Source of the DNA: Melioribacteraceae bacterium
Lineage (GTDB): Bacteria > Bacteroidota > Ignavibacteria > Ignavibacteriales > Melioribacteraceae
DNA: 14,140 nucleotides
Assembly (NCBI GenBank): GCA_026987055.1
Contig: JALSNL010000173.1
Coordinates: forward strand, 1 to 14,140
Reading direction: 5' to 3'
The notes under the pieces were generated by a model, which saw nothing but the letters and a program-made list of their open reading frames with translations, did not search any database and was not told the origin of the DNA. Numbering within the stretch: position 1 is the stretch's first letter; each line of letters begins with the position of its first letter. The position numbers and the translations under genes were made by a program. This document shows, in pieces, positions 1 through 8,023 of this stretch.

Positions 1-296
1 GAGAAAATATCGCAAATCAACTAAGAGGAAGGGTTTCTTTTAGAAGAGCAATGAAACAAGCTATTCAATCTTCCATGAGAATGGGAGCCGAAGGAATTAG
101 AGTTATGTGTTCCGGTAGATTAGGTGGCGCTGAAATGGCTAGAACAGAACAATATAAAGAAGGTAGAATTCCACTTCATACTATTCGAGCAGATATAGAT
201 TATGCTTCGGTAACGTCCCATACAATTTATGGTGCAATAGGCGTAAAAGTATGGATTTGTAAAGGTGAAATATTAGGTAAAAGAAAAACAGATTAA
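1..296 (+). CDS. rpsC: 30S ribosomal protein S3, C-terminal part (5' truncated by window edge)
   Basis: The reading frame is open from the first base (first whole codon at base 3) and gives the last 97 residues of S3, a 30S head protein at the mRNA entry channel that contributes to mRNA unwinding. The visible part is the S3 C-terminal domain, recognised by the stretches [36 protein letters not shown], and the end around [11 protein letters not shown]. The N-terminal KH domain lies outside the window. The ATG at 51 is an internal methionine, not a start. The gene is followed after 20 bases by rplP, the usual S10-operon order. Identification is secure; only the 5' end is missing. Confidence 0.97.
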   Translation, partial: ENIANQLRGRVSFRRAMKQAIQSSMRMGAEGIRVMCSGRLGGAEMARTEQYKEGRIPLHTIRADIDYASVTSHTIYGAIGVKVWICKGEILGKRKTD

Positions 297-316
297 GTTT
301 TAGGAGTTTTTATAAT

Positions 317-733
317 ATGTTAATGCCCAAAAGAGTAAAATATAGAAAGCAGCAACGTGGAAAAATGAGAGGTAAAGCTACACGTGGTGCCAGAGTTAGT
401 TTTGGAGATATTGCTTTGAAAGCAATAGAACCGGCATGGATTACAAGCAGACAAATTGAAGCCTGCAGAGTTGCTATAACTAGAAAAATGAAAAGGGATG
501 GTAAAGTTTGGATTAGAATTTTCCCTGATAAGCCGGTTTCTAAAAAACCATTGGAAACTAGAATGGGAAAAGGTAAAGGTGCCCCTGAATTTTGGGTAGC
601 TGTTGTTCGCCCTGGAAGAATTATGTTTGAAGTTGCGGGTGTTTCAAAAGAACTAGCCATTGAAGCATTAAACTTAGCTTCTCATAAATTGCCAATTAAA
701 ACAAAAGTGGTTATTAGACCCGATTACGAATAA
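317..733 (+). CDS. rplP: 50S ribosomal protein L16
   Basis: L16 is a large-subunit protein near the A-site and the 5S rRNA/central protuberance, needed for late 50S assembly and peptidyl transferase function. The 138-residue product has family length. It starts [15 protein letters not shown], has the [20 protein letters not shown] block (about residues 29-48), the [17 protein letters not shown] signature (81-97), and ends with [11 protein letters not shown]. The ATG at 317 is favoured over the ATG at 323 because L16 proteins normally begin ML(M/S)PKR and an AGGAG lies about 10 bases upstream. It lies between rpsC and rpmC, as in most bacteria. Confidence 0.98.
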   Translation: MLMPKRVKYRKQQRGKMRGKATRGARVSFGDIALKAIEPAWITSRQIEACRVAITRKMKRDGKVWIRIFPDKPVSKKPLETRMGKGKGAPEFWVAVVRPGRIMFEVAGVSKELAIEALNLASHKLPIKTKVVIRPDYE

Positions 734-750
734 AAAAGGATAGAAGCATA

Positions 751-966
751 ATGAAAATGTACGAAATTCGTGAAATGAAAGACGAAGAATTAGTTAAAAG
801 AATTCAAGAAGAACAAGATAATTTAATCGATTTAAGATTTCAACATGAATTAAAAAATTTAACTAATACTGCGAAACTTGGTGAAACCAAAAGAGATATC
901 GCCAGAATGTTAACATTACTAAATGAAAGAAAATTAAAAGTTTCTACTGAAATAAAAGAAAATTAA
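751..966 (+). CDS. rpmC: 50S ribosomal protein L29
   Basis: L29 is a small two-helix protein beside the polypeptide exit tunnel; with L23 it forms part of the docking area for trigger factor and SRP. The 71-residue product shows the family pattern: an N-terminal EIREMKDEELVKRI helix, then LIDLRFQHELKNLTNTAKLGETKRDIARM, in which LRFQ and the central Leu-rich face are typical. AAAGGA lies upstream of the ATG at 751; MKM offers a second ATG at 757, but the first has the better Shine-Dalgarno spacing. The gene is 17 bases after rplP and 21 before rpsQ. Confidence 0.96.
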   Translation: MKMYEIREMKDEELVKRIQEEQDNLIDLRFQHELKNLTNTAKLGETKRDIARMLTLLNERKLKVSTEIKEN

Positions 967-987
967 AATTGGAGTAGTTTCTAATAA

Positions 988-1245
988 ATGGAAAAACGAA
1001 ATTTAAGAAAGTCTAGAGTTGGAATAGTTGTTAGTAATAAAATGGATAAAAGTATTTTAGTTGCTATTGAAAGAAAAGTAGCTCATCCTATTTATAAAAA
1101 ATACTTTAAAAAGACCACTAAGTTAATGGCTCATGATGAAAAAAATGAATGTAAGGTTGGAGATACTGTTAAAATTATGGAAACTCGACCTTTAAGTAAA
1201 TTAAAAAATTGGCGTTTAGTTGAAATAGTTGAAAAAGCAAAGTAG
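988..1245 (+). CDS. rpsQ: 30S ribosomal protein S17
   Basis: S17 is an OB-fold primary 16S rRNA-binding protein of the 30S body. The 85-residue product has the hallmarks: [21 protein letters not shown] at the N-terminus, a central [18 protein letters not shown] segment, then [28 protein letters not shown]. Length matches the family. A GGAGT motif lies about 12 bases upstream of the ATG at 988. It is placed between rpmC and rplN as in the standard operon. Confidence 0.97.
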   Translation: MEKRNLRKSRVGIVVSNKMDKSILVAIERKVAHPIYKKYFKKTTKLMAHDEKNECKVGDTVKIMETRPLSKLKNWRLVEIVEKAK

Positions 1246-1270
1246 AAACTACTAGGGAGTTTAATTATAA

Positions 1271-1639
1271 ATGATACAAGAAGAATCAAATTTAGTAGTT
1301 GCCGATAATTCGGGAGCCAAAAAAGTAAGATGCATAAAAGTTCTTGGAGGTAGTAATAGACGTTATGCAAGTGTTGGAGATTTAATTGTAGTTACTGTAA
1401 AAGCTGCTTTGCCTAATGCAGGTGTAAAAAAAGGTGAAGTTTCTAAAGCAGTTATTGTAAGAACAAAGAAAGAAGTTAGACGTAAAGATGGTACTTATAT
1501 AAGATTTGATGAAAATGCTGCTGTATTGTTAAATCAACAAGGTGAACCAAGAGGAACTAGAATATTTGGTCCTGTTGCAAGAGAACTTAGAGATAAAAAA
1601 TTTATGAAAATTATATCATTAGCACCTGAAGTTTTATAA
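1271..1639 (+). CDS. rplN: 50S ribosomal protein L14
   Basis: L14 is a universally conserved beta-barrel protein on the subunit interface of 50S, contacting 16S rRNA helix 14 and L19. It is also the docking site of the silencing factor RsfS. The 122-residue product has the exact family length. It carries [18 protein letters not shown] at the start, the [20 protein letters not shown] core, and the [18 protein letters not shown] signature near residues 96-113. A GGGAG sits 5' of the ATG at 1271. It is a normal neighbour of rpsQ and rplX. Confidence 0.98.
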   Translation: MIQEESNLVVADNSGAKKVRCIKVLGGSNRRYASVGDLIVVTVKAALPNAGVKKGEVSKAVIVRTKKEVRRKDGTYIRFDENAAVLLNQQGEPRGTRIFGPVARELRDKKFMKIISLAPEVL

Positions 1640-1650
1640 GGGATTTATAG

Positions 1651-1977
1651 ATGAAAGTAAGAAAAGAAGATAAAGTTGTTGTTATTGCCGGTAACTATAA
1701 AGGAAAAACCGGAAAAATATTAAAAGTATTTCCTAAAAAAAATAGAGTTATTGTTGAAGGTGTTAACATTAGAAAAAGACATACAAAAGCAAGTCAACAA
1801 AATCCACAAGGTGGTATTGTTGAAAAAGAACTACCTATTGATGCTTCTAATGTAATGTTGTTGGATCCTAAAACAAATGAACCAACTCGCATTGGAAAAA
1901 AAATTATAATTGATGATAAAACTGGTAAGAAAAAATCAGTAAGAATAAGTAGAACAAGTGGAGAAATGTTGTCCTAA
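1651..1977 (+). CDS. rplX: 50S ribosomal protein L24
   Basis: L24 is an assembly-initiating 50S protein that binds the 5' end of 23S rRNA and lines the tunnel exit. The 108-residue product has an N-terminal KOW motif (residues about 5-38, with [20 protein letters not shown]), the [21 protein letters not shown] block and a C-terminal segment containing [17 protein letters not shown], all typical. GGGA lies upstream of the ATG at 1651, only 11 bases after rplN, which suggests coupled translation. Confidence 0.97.
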   Translation: MKVRKEDKVVVIAGNYKGKTGKILKVFPKKNRVIVEGVNIRKRHTKASQQNPQGGIVEKELPIDASNVMLLDPKTNEPTRIGKKIIIDDKTGKKKSVRISRTSGEMLS

Positions 1978-2001
1978 AAACAACAATAATTAAGAGAAAA
2001 T

Positions 2002-2628
2002 ATGGCTGATAAAAGTAAAAAAACAGTAAAGAAAGTTGAAAAAACTAAAAGTGTTGAAGCTAAAAACATAACACCAAGGTTAGAAGAAAAATATACTAAG
2101 GAAATAGTGCCGAATTTAGCTAAACAGTTTAATTATAAAAGTTCAATGCAGATTCCGAAGTTAGAAAAAATTGTTCTCAATATGGGTTTAGGTGCAGCAG
2201 TTCAAGATTCTAAATTAATTGGAGAAGCAGTTGCAGATTTAGAGACTATTGTTGGACAGAAAGCATTAATAAGAAAAGCTAAAAAATCTATATCCAATTT
2301 TAAATTGAGAGAAGGTGTGGACATAGGTGCTAAAGTTACATTGAGAAGAAAAAGAATGTATGAATTTTTGGATAGACTTATTGCTATAGCAATGCCAAGG
2401 ATACGTGATTTCAGAGGAATTTCCGATAAATCATTTGATGGACGTGGTAATTATACTTTAGGAATAAAAGAGCATATTATTTTTCCGGAAATTAATATTG
2501 ATAAAGTTAACCGTGTTTTAGGGATGGATATAACATTTGTTACATCAGCTAAAACAGACAAAGAGGCATTCGAATTGCTGAAAGCTTTCGGAATGCCGTT
2601 TAGAAAAAAAGAAGTTCAACAAGGATAA
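2002..2628 (+). CDS. rplE: 50S ribosomal protein L5 with a lysine-rich N-terminal extension
   Basis: L5 binds 5S rRNA in the central protuberance and contacts S13 (bridge B1b) and P-site tRNA. The core (about residues 23-205) carries the signatures [15 protein letters not shown], the Ser/Lys-rich [14 protein letters not shown] stretch, RIRDFRG (133-139) and [11 protein letters not shown] (145-155). The protein is 208 residues, against about 180 for most L5. The excess is a basic tail of about 22 residues rich in Lys at the N-terminus. No alternative ATG, GTG or TTG in frame lies between 2002 and the core, so the tail appears genuine. Its role is unknown; rRNA contact is a plausible inference. 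Confidence 0.96.
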   Translation: MADKSKKTVKKVEKTKSVEAKNITPRLEEKYTKEIVPNLAKQFNYKSSMQIPKLEKIVLNMGLGAAVQDSKLIGEAVADLETIVGQKALIRKAKKSISNFKLREGVDIGAKVTLRRKRMYEFLDRLIAIAMPRIRDFRGISDKSFDGRGNYTLGIKEHIIFPEINIDKVNRVLGMDITFVTSAKTDKEAFELLKAFGMPFRKKEVQQG

Positions 2629-2640
2629 ATAAGGAATTGT

Positions 2641-2910
2641 ATGTCTAGAAAATCTTTAATTGCTAGAGAAGAAAAAAGAAGAAAATTAGTTGAAAAGTAT
2701 TCCGCTTTAAGGAAAGAGCTAAAAGAAAAAGGTGATTATGAAGGTTTACAAAAGTTACCAAGAAACTCTTCGCCTATTAGGTTAAGAAATAGATGTATAA
2801 TGACAGGACGACCGAGAGGTTATAATAGAAAATTTGGTGTTTCGCGTTTGGTTTTTAGAGAACTTGCTCTAAAAGGTGAAATACCCGGAATTAAAAAATC
2901 TAGCTGGTAA
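2641..2910 (+). CDS. rpsN: 30S ribosomal protein S14, zinc-independent long form
   Basis: S14 belongs to the 30S head and is a late-assembling protein that contacts S3 and S10. The 89-residue product is the long form. It has a charged helical N-terminus and the signature [17 protein letters not shown] (residues 49-65), followed by [18 protein letters not shown] and the terminal KKSSW. Of the four cysteines that bind zinc in the short C+ form, only C52 is present, so this is a zinc-free type. It lies 12 bases after rplE with an AAGGAA upstream of the ATG. Confidence 0.97.
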   Translation: MSRKSLIAREEKRRKLVEKYSALRKELKEKGDYEGLQKLPRNSSPIRLRNRCIMTGRPRGYNRKFGVSRLVFRELALKGEIPGIKKSSW

Positions 2911-2928
2911 TAGATAGGAGAATTATAA

Positions 2929-3324
2929 ATGCCCGTTACAGATCCGATTGCAGATTATTTAACAAGAATAAGAAATTCAGTTAGAGCTAAGAAAAAATAT
3001 GTTGAAGTTCCTTCTTCAAATATGAAGCTTAAAATAACTGAAATATTAAAAGATAATTATTTTATTAGAGACTATAACGTTATTGAAGATAATAAACAAA
3101 ATGTTATAAGAATACATTTAAAATATGTTGATGGAGAAGCATCAATAACAGGATTAAAAAGAATAAGTACACCTGGGTTGAGATCGTACGTTGATCAAAA
3201 TAATATTCCCAGAGTATTAAATGGATTAGGTATAGCAATCTTATCTACATCAAAAGGATTGTTAACCGATAAACAAGCAAAAAACGAATCAATTGGTGGC
3301 GAAGTAATTTGTCATGTTTGGTAA
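2929..3324 (+). CDS. rpsH: 30S ribosomal protein S8
   Basis: S8 is a primary binder of the central domain of 16S rRNA. In E. coli it is also the translational repressor of the spc operon, acting near rplE; I cannot see a matching mRNA site here. The 131-residue product begins with the normal [14 protein letters not shown] motif, contains [11 protein letters not shown] in the middle, and ends with the diagnostic GGEVICHVW that carries the rRNA-binding surface. A TAGGAG motif precedes the ATG at 2929. It is placed between rpsN and rplF as expected. Confidence 0.98.
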   Translation: MPVTDPIADYLTRIRNSVRAKKKYVEVPSSNMKLKITEILKDNYFIRDYNVIEDNKQNVIRIHLKYVDGEASITGLKRISTPGLRSYVDQNNIPRVLNGLGIAILSTSKGLLTDKQAKNESIGGEVICHVW

Positions 3325-3343
3325 TTAGTTACGGAGTTAATAA

Positions 3344-3877
3344 GTGTCTAGAGTCGGTAAAAAACCAATAGATGTTAAAGGCGTTGAACTAACGCAAACA
3401 GGTAATACCATTAAGGTAAAAGGAAAATTTGGAGAACTTGAAAAAAGTTTTCACCCGAATATGTCAATTAAAGTTGATAATGGTGAACTAGTAGTAGAAA
3501 GACCAAATGATCAACGAGAAAACAGAGCTTTACATGGTCTAACCAGAGCTTTAATCAATAATATGGTACAAGGTGTATCAACAGGTTTTAGCAAAACCTT
3601 GGATATTGTTGGTGTAGGTTATAAAGCTGAATTAAAAGGGAAAAATTTGCTATTAATAATTGGGTATTCTCATCCAATTTATTTTATTCCGCCTGATGAA
3701 ATAAAATTAGAAATCCCTACTCCCACACGAATTGTAATAAGTGGGTGTGATAAGGAACTGGTTGGACAGGTTGCTGCAAAAATTAGATCCTTTAGAAAAC
3801 CGGAACCATATAAAGGTAAAGGTATTAAATATTCAGATGAAATTATCATTCGTAAGGCAGGTAAAACAGCCGGTTAA
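3344..3877 (+). CDS. rplF: 50S ribosomal protein L6 (GTG start)
   Basis: L6 consists of two tandem L6 folds and sits near the sarcin-ricin loop, at the base of the L7/L12 stalk, where translation factors bind. The 177-residue product has the family length. It starts SRVGKKPIDV and has the first-repeat block NRALHGLTRALINNMVQGV, the GVGYKAELKGKNLLLIIGYSH segment, and the C-terminal signature PEPYKGKGIKY (153-163). The start codon is GTG at 3344, preceded by CGGAG at suitable distance. No ATG exists that would keep the conserved N-terminus. Confidence 0.98.
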   Translation: MSRVGKKPIDVKGVELTQTGNTIKVKGKFGELEKSFHPNMSIKVDNGELVVERPNDQRENRALHGLTRALINNMVQGVSTGFSKTLDIVGVGYKAELKGKNLLLIIGYSHPIYFIPPDEIKLEIPTPTRIVISGCDKELVGQVAAKIRSFRKPEPYKGKGIKYSDEIIIRKAGKTAG

Positions 3878-3893
3878 TTGAGGTTTAAGAAAA

Positions 3894-4247
3894 ATGCAAA
3901 ATAAAAGATTTAAGAAAAAAATTAAAATAAGAAAAAAAATATCCGGTACTTCATCTACTCCAAGAATATCGGTGTTTAGAAGTTTGAATCAAATTTATGC
4001 CCAAATAATTGATGATACAAATGGAACAACTTTAGTTGCAGCATCTTCATTATCTAAAGATTTGGCTAAAGAAATTGGTAAAACTTCAGGTAAAATTGAA
4101 AAAAGTAAAATAGTTGGAGTAAATTTAGCTAAAAAAGCTATTGAAAAAGGTATAACTTCTGTTGTTTTTGATAGAAATGGTTATAAATATCATGGCAGAA
4201 TTAAGGCTTTAGCCGATGGTGCCAGAGAAGGTGGACTCAAGTTTTAA
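3894..4247 (+). CDS. rplR: 50S ribosomal protein L18
   Basis: L18 binds 5S rRNA together with L5 and helps place it in the central protuberance. The 117-residue product has a very basic N-terminus ([17 protein letters not shown]), then [20 protein letters not shown], and the C-terminal signature [20 protein letters not shown] near residues 93-112. TTGAGG precedes the ATG at 3894. In the standard spc operon rpsE follows directly; here a tRNA gene is placed in the 116-base gap downstream. Confidence 0.97.
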   Translation: MQNKRFKKKIKIRKKISGTSSTPRISVFRSLNQIYAQIIDDTNGTTLVAASSLSKDLAKEIGKTSGKIEKSKIVGVNLAKKAIEKGITSVVFDRNGYKYHGRIKALADGAREGGLKF

Positions 4248-4264
4248 TAAATAATTTAACTGAT

Positions 4265-4335
4265 TGCCGGATCGTCTAATGGTAGGACAACGGCCTTTGA
4301 CGCCGTATGTAGAGGTTCGAATCCTCTTCCGGCAA
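4265..4335 (+). tRNA. tRNA-Gln, anticodon TTG (UUG), inside the ribosomal protein operon
   Basis: A 71-base cloverleaf can be folded without mismatch. The acceptor stem is TGCCGGA (4265-4271) with TCCGGCA (4328-4334). The D stem is GTCT/GGAC (4274-4277, 4285-4288, one G-T pair) with the loop AATGGTA. The anticodon stem is ACGGC/GCCGT (4290-4294, 4302-4306) with the loop CTTTGAC, anticodon TTG at 4297-4299. The variable loop is four bases. The T arm is AGAGG-TTCGAAT-CCTCT (4311-4327). The discriminator is A at 4335. The 3' CCA is not encoded (CAA follows), so it must be added after 3' trimming. The U1-A72 pair, A73 and short D loop fit a glutamine tRNA. It starts 17 bases after the rplR stop and ends 28 bases before rpsE, on the coding strand. 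Confidence 0.97.
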
Positions 4336-4363
4336 CAAATTTAGTGTTATTAAGGAGCAAAAA

Positions 4364-4870
4364 TTGAAGTATAAAAAAGTTAGTGGTTTAGATTCACTTA
4401 AAGAAAAAGTAGTTCATATTAATCGTGTTGCTAAAGTGGTTAAAGGTGGTAGAAGATTTAGTTTTAATGCCATTGTTGTTGTTGGAGACGGTAATGGACA
4501 TGTTGGAGTTGGGCTTGGTAAAGCTAATGAAGTTTCTGATGCCATATCCAAAGGTATTGATGATGCTAAGAAAAATGTTTATAGAGTCCCAATTGTTAAA
4601 GGTACTATTCCCCATACAATTGTCGGAAAATATGGAGCCGGTCGAGTTTTAATTAAACCTGCTTCTCAGGGAACCGGATTAATTGCCGGTGGTGGAGTTA
4701 GAGCGGTATTAGAATTAGCCGGTGTTCAAGATGTACTTACAAAATCACTTGGTTCAAGTAACCCCCATAACCAAGTTAAGGCAACCTTACAAGGTTTATT
4801 AAATGTTATTGATGCTAGAACAATGGCTGCTAAAAGAGGTATGGAAGTTAGTCAGTTATTTAATTCTTAA
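4364..4870 (+). CDS. rpsE: 30S ribosomal protein S5 (TTG start)
   Basis: S5 lies at the 30S shoulder and helps keep decoding accurate and the mRNA entry channel open. The 168-residue product has the dsRNA-binding-like N-terminal domain with the signature [20 protein letters not shown] (27-46) and [12 protein letters not shown] (46-57). The C-terminal domain carries [19 protein letters not shown] and [12 protein letters not shown]. The start is TTG at 4364, preceded by a strong AAGGAG seven bases upstream. Starting at a later codon would cut into the conserved [16 protein letters not shown] region. It is the first gene after the embedded tRNA. Confidence 0.97.
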   Translation: MKYKKVSGLDSLKEKVVHINRVAKVVKGGRRFSFNAIVVVGDGNGHVGVGLGKANEVSDAISKGIDDAKKNVYRVPIVKGTIPHTIVGKYGAGRVLIKPASQGTGLIAGGGVRAVLELAGVQDVLTKSLGSSNPHNQVKATLQGLLNVIDARTMAAKRGMEVSQLFNS

Positions 4871-4881
4871 TTGAGGTAATG

Positions 4882-5064
4882 ATGGCAAAAAAATTAAAAA
4901 TAACACAAGTTAAAAGTATAATAGATAGACCCAAAGACCAAAAGCTGACTATTAAAGCATTAGGACTTGGAAGGCCTAATTATGTTAAAATACATAATGA
5001 CTCACCTCAAATAAGAGGAATGGTTAATAAAGTTTCACATTTAGTTAAAATGGAAGAAATATAA
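4882..5064 (+). CDS. rpmD: 50S ribosomal protein L30
   Basis: L30 is a small bacterial large-subunit protein of about 60 residues. The product MAKKLKITQVKS... contains the full signature: IDRPKDQKLTIKALGLGR, then NSP-like HNDSPQIRGMVNKVSHLV. Two adjacent ATG codons (4879 and 4882) could start it. I chose 4882 because the TGAGG ribosome-binding site at 4872-4876 would be only two bases from the first ATG but five from the second, and because MAKK is the usual N-terminus. The choice changes one residue only. It lies 11 bases after rpsE. Confidence 0.95.
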   Translation: MAKKLKITQVKSIIDRPKDQKLTIKALGLGRPNYVKIHNDSPQIRGMVNKVSHLVKMEEI

Positions 5065-5083
5065 GTTTAGGAAATAAATTATT

Positions 5084-5542
5084 ATGGATGTATTAAGTAA
5101 TCTAAAATATGCAAAAGGTTCTGTTAAAAGTAAAAAGAGAATTGGCAGAGGTGAAGGAACCGGAAGAGGTGGTACTGCTACAAAAGGTATGAATGGTCAA
5201 AAATCCCGTTCCGGTTTTAAAAACAGAGCATGGTTTGAAGGCGGACAAATGCCACTACAACGTAGGGTACCTAAACGCGGATTTACCAACATTTTCAAAA
5301 TTAAATATGAAAATGTTAATGTAGATAAGCTACAAAAATTAGTTGATGCAAAAAAAATAAAAGATACAGTTAATGCCCAAATATTAAAAGAAGCTGGTGT
5401 TATTTCTAAAATTACTACTCCTTTTAAGATATTAGGCAACGGAGAATTAAAAGCTAAATTAAATGTTGAAGCTAAATACTTTAGTAAAACCGCAAAAGAA
5501 AAAATTGAAGCTGCCGGTGGAAAAATAAGCGAGACTAAATAA
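5084..5542 (+). CDS. rplO: 50S ribosomal protein L15
   Basis: L15 is a late-assembly 50S protein with a long extended N-terminal arm that threads into 23S rRNA. The 152-residue product has the glycine-rich arm IGRGEGTGRGGTATKGMNG (about 20-38), KSRSGFKNRAWFEGGQMPLQ (40-59), and RRVPKRGFTN. The globular domain has VNVDKLQKLVD and the terminal AKEKIEAAGG. GGAA lies upstream of the ATG at 5084. Its stop codon is two bases from the secY start, so the two are probably translationally coupled. Confidence 0.97.
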   Translation: MDVLSNLKYAKGSVKSKKRIGRGEGTGRGGTATKGMNGQKSRSGFKNRAWFEGGQMPLQRRVPKRGFTNIFKIKYENVNVDKLQKLVDAKKIKDTVNAQILKEAGVISKITTPFKILGNGELKAKLNVEAKYFSKTAKEKIEAAGGKISETK

Positions 5543-5544
5543 TA

Positions 5545-6882
5545 ATGGGAAAATTTCAGGATACCTTTAGAAATATCTTTAAAATACCGGAGTTAAGAGA
5601 AAGAATTCTTTATACCTTAGGGCTTTTAGTGATTGTAAGAATTGGAGCTCACATCACTTTGCCAGGTATAGATTCATATTTATTATCAGAAGCTATGGCA
5701 AATAGGTCTTCTGATAATTTATTAGGTATGTATGATATGTTTGTTGGGGGAGCATTTAAAAATGCTGCCATATTTGCTTTAGGTATTATGCCGTATATCT
5801 CAGCTTCTATTATTATACAATTAGGTGGAGCGGTAATTCCATATTTTCAAAAATTACAAAAAGAGGGTGAAGAAGGTAGAAAAAAAATCACCCAATTAAC
5901 AAGATATGGAACCGTTTTAATTTCTTTATTTCAAGCGTTGGGTGTTGTTACCGGGGTTATACTAAATACAAATTTTAATGGTGTATCTGTGGTTCCTGAA
6001 GAAATTAGAGGAATAGGTTTTATCATTTCTTCGGTAATCTTTTTAGTTGCCGGTACGGTTTTTATGATGTGGATTGGTGAACAGATTACTGATAAAGGTA
6101 TTGGTAATGGGATTTCATTAATTATTTTTATTGGGATAGTTAATAGGTTACCATTTGCTCTTTTAGATGAATTCAGATTGGTTAGTTCCGGAAGTCAAAA
6201 TATAGTAATAGAAATTGCAATTTTAATATTTATGGTATTTATTATAGCCGGCATTGTTTACGTTACTGACGGAACAAGAAGAATCCCTGTTCAATATGCT
6301 AAAAGAGTTGTCGGAAGAAAAGTTTACGGTGGTGTAACTCAATATATTCCATTAAAAGTAAATACTGCAGGTGTAATGCCAATTATTTTTGCACAAGCAA
6401 TAATGTTTTTACCAAGTACTTTATTTTCGTTTTTCCCTAATAATGAATTTATTCAAACTTTAGCCGGATATTTTTCTTATACATCGTTCACTTATTCGTT
6501 TATTTACTTTTTTATAATTGTTTTCTTTACATATTTTTATACAGCAATAGCATTCAATCCGCAAGAAGTTGCTGAGAATATGAAAAAGCAGGGAGGGTTT
6601 GTTCCGGGCATAAGACCGGGTAAACCAACAGCAGAATTTATAGATAATATTTTAACAAAAATTACTTTACCAGGTTCAATATTTTTAGGTATTGTAGCAA
6701 TTTTACCTGCATTTGTATCAAGAATGGGAGTTTCACCAAGTTTTGCTTCATTTTTTGGAGGAACAAGTCTTTTAATTCTTGTTGGTGTTGCTTTAGATAC
6801 ATTACAGCAAGTTGAATCTCATCTACTTATGAGACATTATGATGGTTTTATGAAGTCCGGTAAATTGAAAGGGCGTAAATAG
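5545..6882 (+). CDS. secY: Protein translocase subunit SecY
   Basis: SecY is the channel-forming subunit of the SecYEG translocon in the inner membrane. The 445-residue product has the normal length and the pattern of ten hydrophobic segments. Recognisable blocks are the TM2 region with ALGIMPYISASIIIQLGGA (78-96), the first cytoplasmic loops, RRIPVQYAKR (245-254) before TM7, KVNTAGVMPIIFAQAIM, and the large cytoplasmic loop FNPQEVAENMKKQGGFVPG (337-355) followed by IRPGKPT. No clear Shine-Dalgarno is present, but the start lies two bases after the rplO stop. map follows directly; adk, which intervenes in many bacteria, is absent. Confidence 0.98.
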   Translation: MGKFQDTFRNIFKIPELRERILYTLGLLVIVRIGAHITLPGIDSYLLSEAMANRSSDNLLGMYDMFVGGAFKNAAIFALGIMPYISASIIIQLGGAVIPYFQKLQKEGEEGRKKITQLTRYGTVLISLFQALGVVTGVILNTNFNGVSVVPEEIRGIGFIISSVIFLVAGTVFMMWIGEQITDKGIGNGISLIIFIGIVNRLPFALLDEFRLVSSGSQNIVIEIAILIFMVFIIAGIVYVTDGTRRIPVQYAKRVVGRKVYGGVTQYIPLKVNTAGVMPIIFAQAIMFLPSTLFSFFPNNEFIQTLAGYFSYTSFTYSFIYFFIIVFFTYFYTAIAFNPQEVAENMKKQGGFVPGIRPGKPTAEFIDNILTKITLPGSIFLGIVAILPAFVSRMGVSPSFASFFGGTSLLILVGVALDTLQQVESHLLMRHYDGFMKSGKLKGRK

Positions 6883-6892
6883 CGTAATAGAA

Positions 6893-7654
6893 TTGATTAT
6901 AATTAAAAGTAAAAAAGAAATAGATTTAATAAGAGAAAGCTCTAAAATAGTTGCGGAAACTCTTCAACTTGTAAAACGTTTTGCCAAAGAAGGTACAACT
7001 ACTTTAGAACTTGACAAGATAGCAGAAGAATATATATTAAGCAATGATGGTATTCCGGCTTTTAAAGGATACAAACAAGTTGGTACAATTGATTTTCCGG
7101 GAACGATTTGTGCTTCTATAAATGAAGAGGTTGTTCATGGAATACCAAGCAATAGAAAATTAGAAAATGGGGATATTATTTCCATTGATGTTGGTGTTCT
7201 TAAAAATGGTTTTTATGGTGATGCAGCTTTAACAGTAGCAGTCGGAGATATTTCAGAAGAAAAAAAACGATTGATGGAAGCTACTGAAAAATCTTTATAC
7301 ATTGGTATTGAACAAGCCAAAAAGGGCAATAGAATTGGTGATATTTCTGCTGCCATACAGGAATATATTGAAAACCAAGGATTTTCTATTGTAAGAGATT
7401 TATGTGGACACGGAGTAGGAAAAAATTTGCATGAAGATCCGCAAATACCTAATTTTGGTATTGCAGGAAGAGGAGCAAAAATTAAAAACGGAATGGCAAT
7501 TGCTATTGAACCAATGATAAATATTGGAACATATAAAATAAATGTAGCATCAGATGGATGGACGATTTATACGGCGGATAGAAAACCATCAGCACATTTT
7601 GAACATACAATTGCTATTATAAATGATAAACCAGAAATATTATCGGTTGTGTAA
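6893..7654 (+). CDS. map: Type I methionine aminopeptidase (TTG start)
   Basis: This enzyme removes the N-terminal methionine from nascent proteins after deformylation, acting in the cytosol at the ribosome. The 253-residue product is a compact type Ia enzyme with all five metal ligands: D99 (SIDVGV), D110 (FYGDAA), H173 (CGHGVG), E206 (AIEPM) and E237 (FEHTI). The assisting histidines H82 (VVHGIP) and H180 (NLHEDPQIP) are also present, so it should be active. It lacks the N-terminal zinc-finger extension of some homologues. The start is TTG at 6893, giving [16 protein letters not shown], typical of the family; the ribosome-binding site is weak. It is linked tightly to secY (10 bases) and infA (2 bases). 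Confidence 0.96.
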   Translation: MIIIKSKKEIDLIRESSKIVAETLQLVKRFAKEGTTTLELDKIAEEYILSNDGIPAFKGYKQVGTIDFPGTICASINEEVVHGIPSNRKLENGDIISIDVGVLKNGFYGDAALTVAVGDISEEKKRLMEATEKSLYIGIEQAKKGNRIGDISAAIQEYIENQGFSIVRDLCGHGVGKNLHEDPQIPNFGIAGRGAKIKNGMAIAIEPMINIGTYKINVASDGWTIYTADRKPSAHFEHTIAIINDKPEILSVV

Positions 7655-7656
7655 AT

Positions 7657-7875
7657 ATGGCTAAGCAAGAATCTATTAAAATTGATGGTATAATTACCGA
7701 AACTTTACCAAATGCAAATTTTAAAGTGCGTTTGGAAAACGGACACGAAATACATGCTCATATTTCAGGAAAAATGAGAATGTATTTTATCAAGATTCTT
7801 GTAGGTGATAAAGTTGCTGTTGAATTATCACCTTATGATTTAAATAAAGGTAGAATTACATACAGGTATAAATAG
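7657..7875 (+). CDS. infA: Translation initiation factor IF-1
   Basis: IF-1 binds the 30S A-site during initiation and modulates IF-2 and IF-3. The 72-residue product is a single S1/OB-fold domain of the exact family length: [40 protein letters not shown], then [20 protein letters not shown] and terminal ITYRYK. It starts two bases after the map stop with no good Shine-Dalgarno of its own, so translational coupling to map is likely. It precedes rpmJ, as in many bacteria. Confidence 0.98.
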   Translation: MAKQESIKIDGIITETLPNANFKVRLENGHEIHAHISGKMRMYFIKILVGDKVAVELSPYDLNKGRITYRYK

Positions 7876-7886
7876 CGGAGCTAGGT

Positions 7887-8000
7887 ATGAAAGTTAGAGC
7901 GTCTGTAAAAAAAATGTGTGACCATTGCAAAATAATTAAAAGAAATGGCACGGTAAGAGTGATTTGTAAAAATCCAAAACATAAACAACGTCAAGGTTAA
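7887..8000 (+). CDS. rpmJ: 50S ribosomal protein L36, zinc-binding form
   Basis: A 37-residue protein, [16 protein letters not shown]..., in the gap between infA and rpsM. It is the smallest ribosomal protein and binds 23S rRNA in the 50S subunit. The zinc-ribbon ligands of the C+ form are all present: C11, C14, C27 and H32, with the usual [20 protein letters not shown] layout. CGGAG lies about six bases upstream of the ATG at 7887. The gene is complete and shows no sign of decay. Confidence 0.97.
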   Translation: MKVRASVKKMCDHCKIIKRNGTVRVICKNPKHKQRQG

Positions 8001-8023
8001 ACCAATTTTAGGAGAAAAATAAT

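Noticed and set aside
51..296. ATG-initiated 81-codon frame near the window start
   Set aside because: The frame is open to the window edge and the upstream codons read as S3 sequence, so the ATG is an internal methionine of rpsC.
310..660. 116-codon frame on the minus strand opposite rplP
   Set aside because: It lies entirely antisense to a well-conserved ribosomal protein gene, has no recognisable product and no promoter or ribosome-binding site of note.
4232..4260. Possible promoter for the embedded tRNA (TGGACT and TTTAAC with 17-base spacing)
   Set aside because: Both elements match poorly and the start would fall inside the tRNA, so it cannot make a full-length precursor.
4394..4652. 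Overlapping frames on both strands within rpsE (Asn/Ser-rich on minus, Leu/Met-rich on plus)
   Set aside because: The amino acid bias is what the complement or shifted frame of GTT/AAA-rich rpsE codons gives; no family resemblance.
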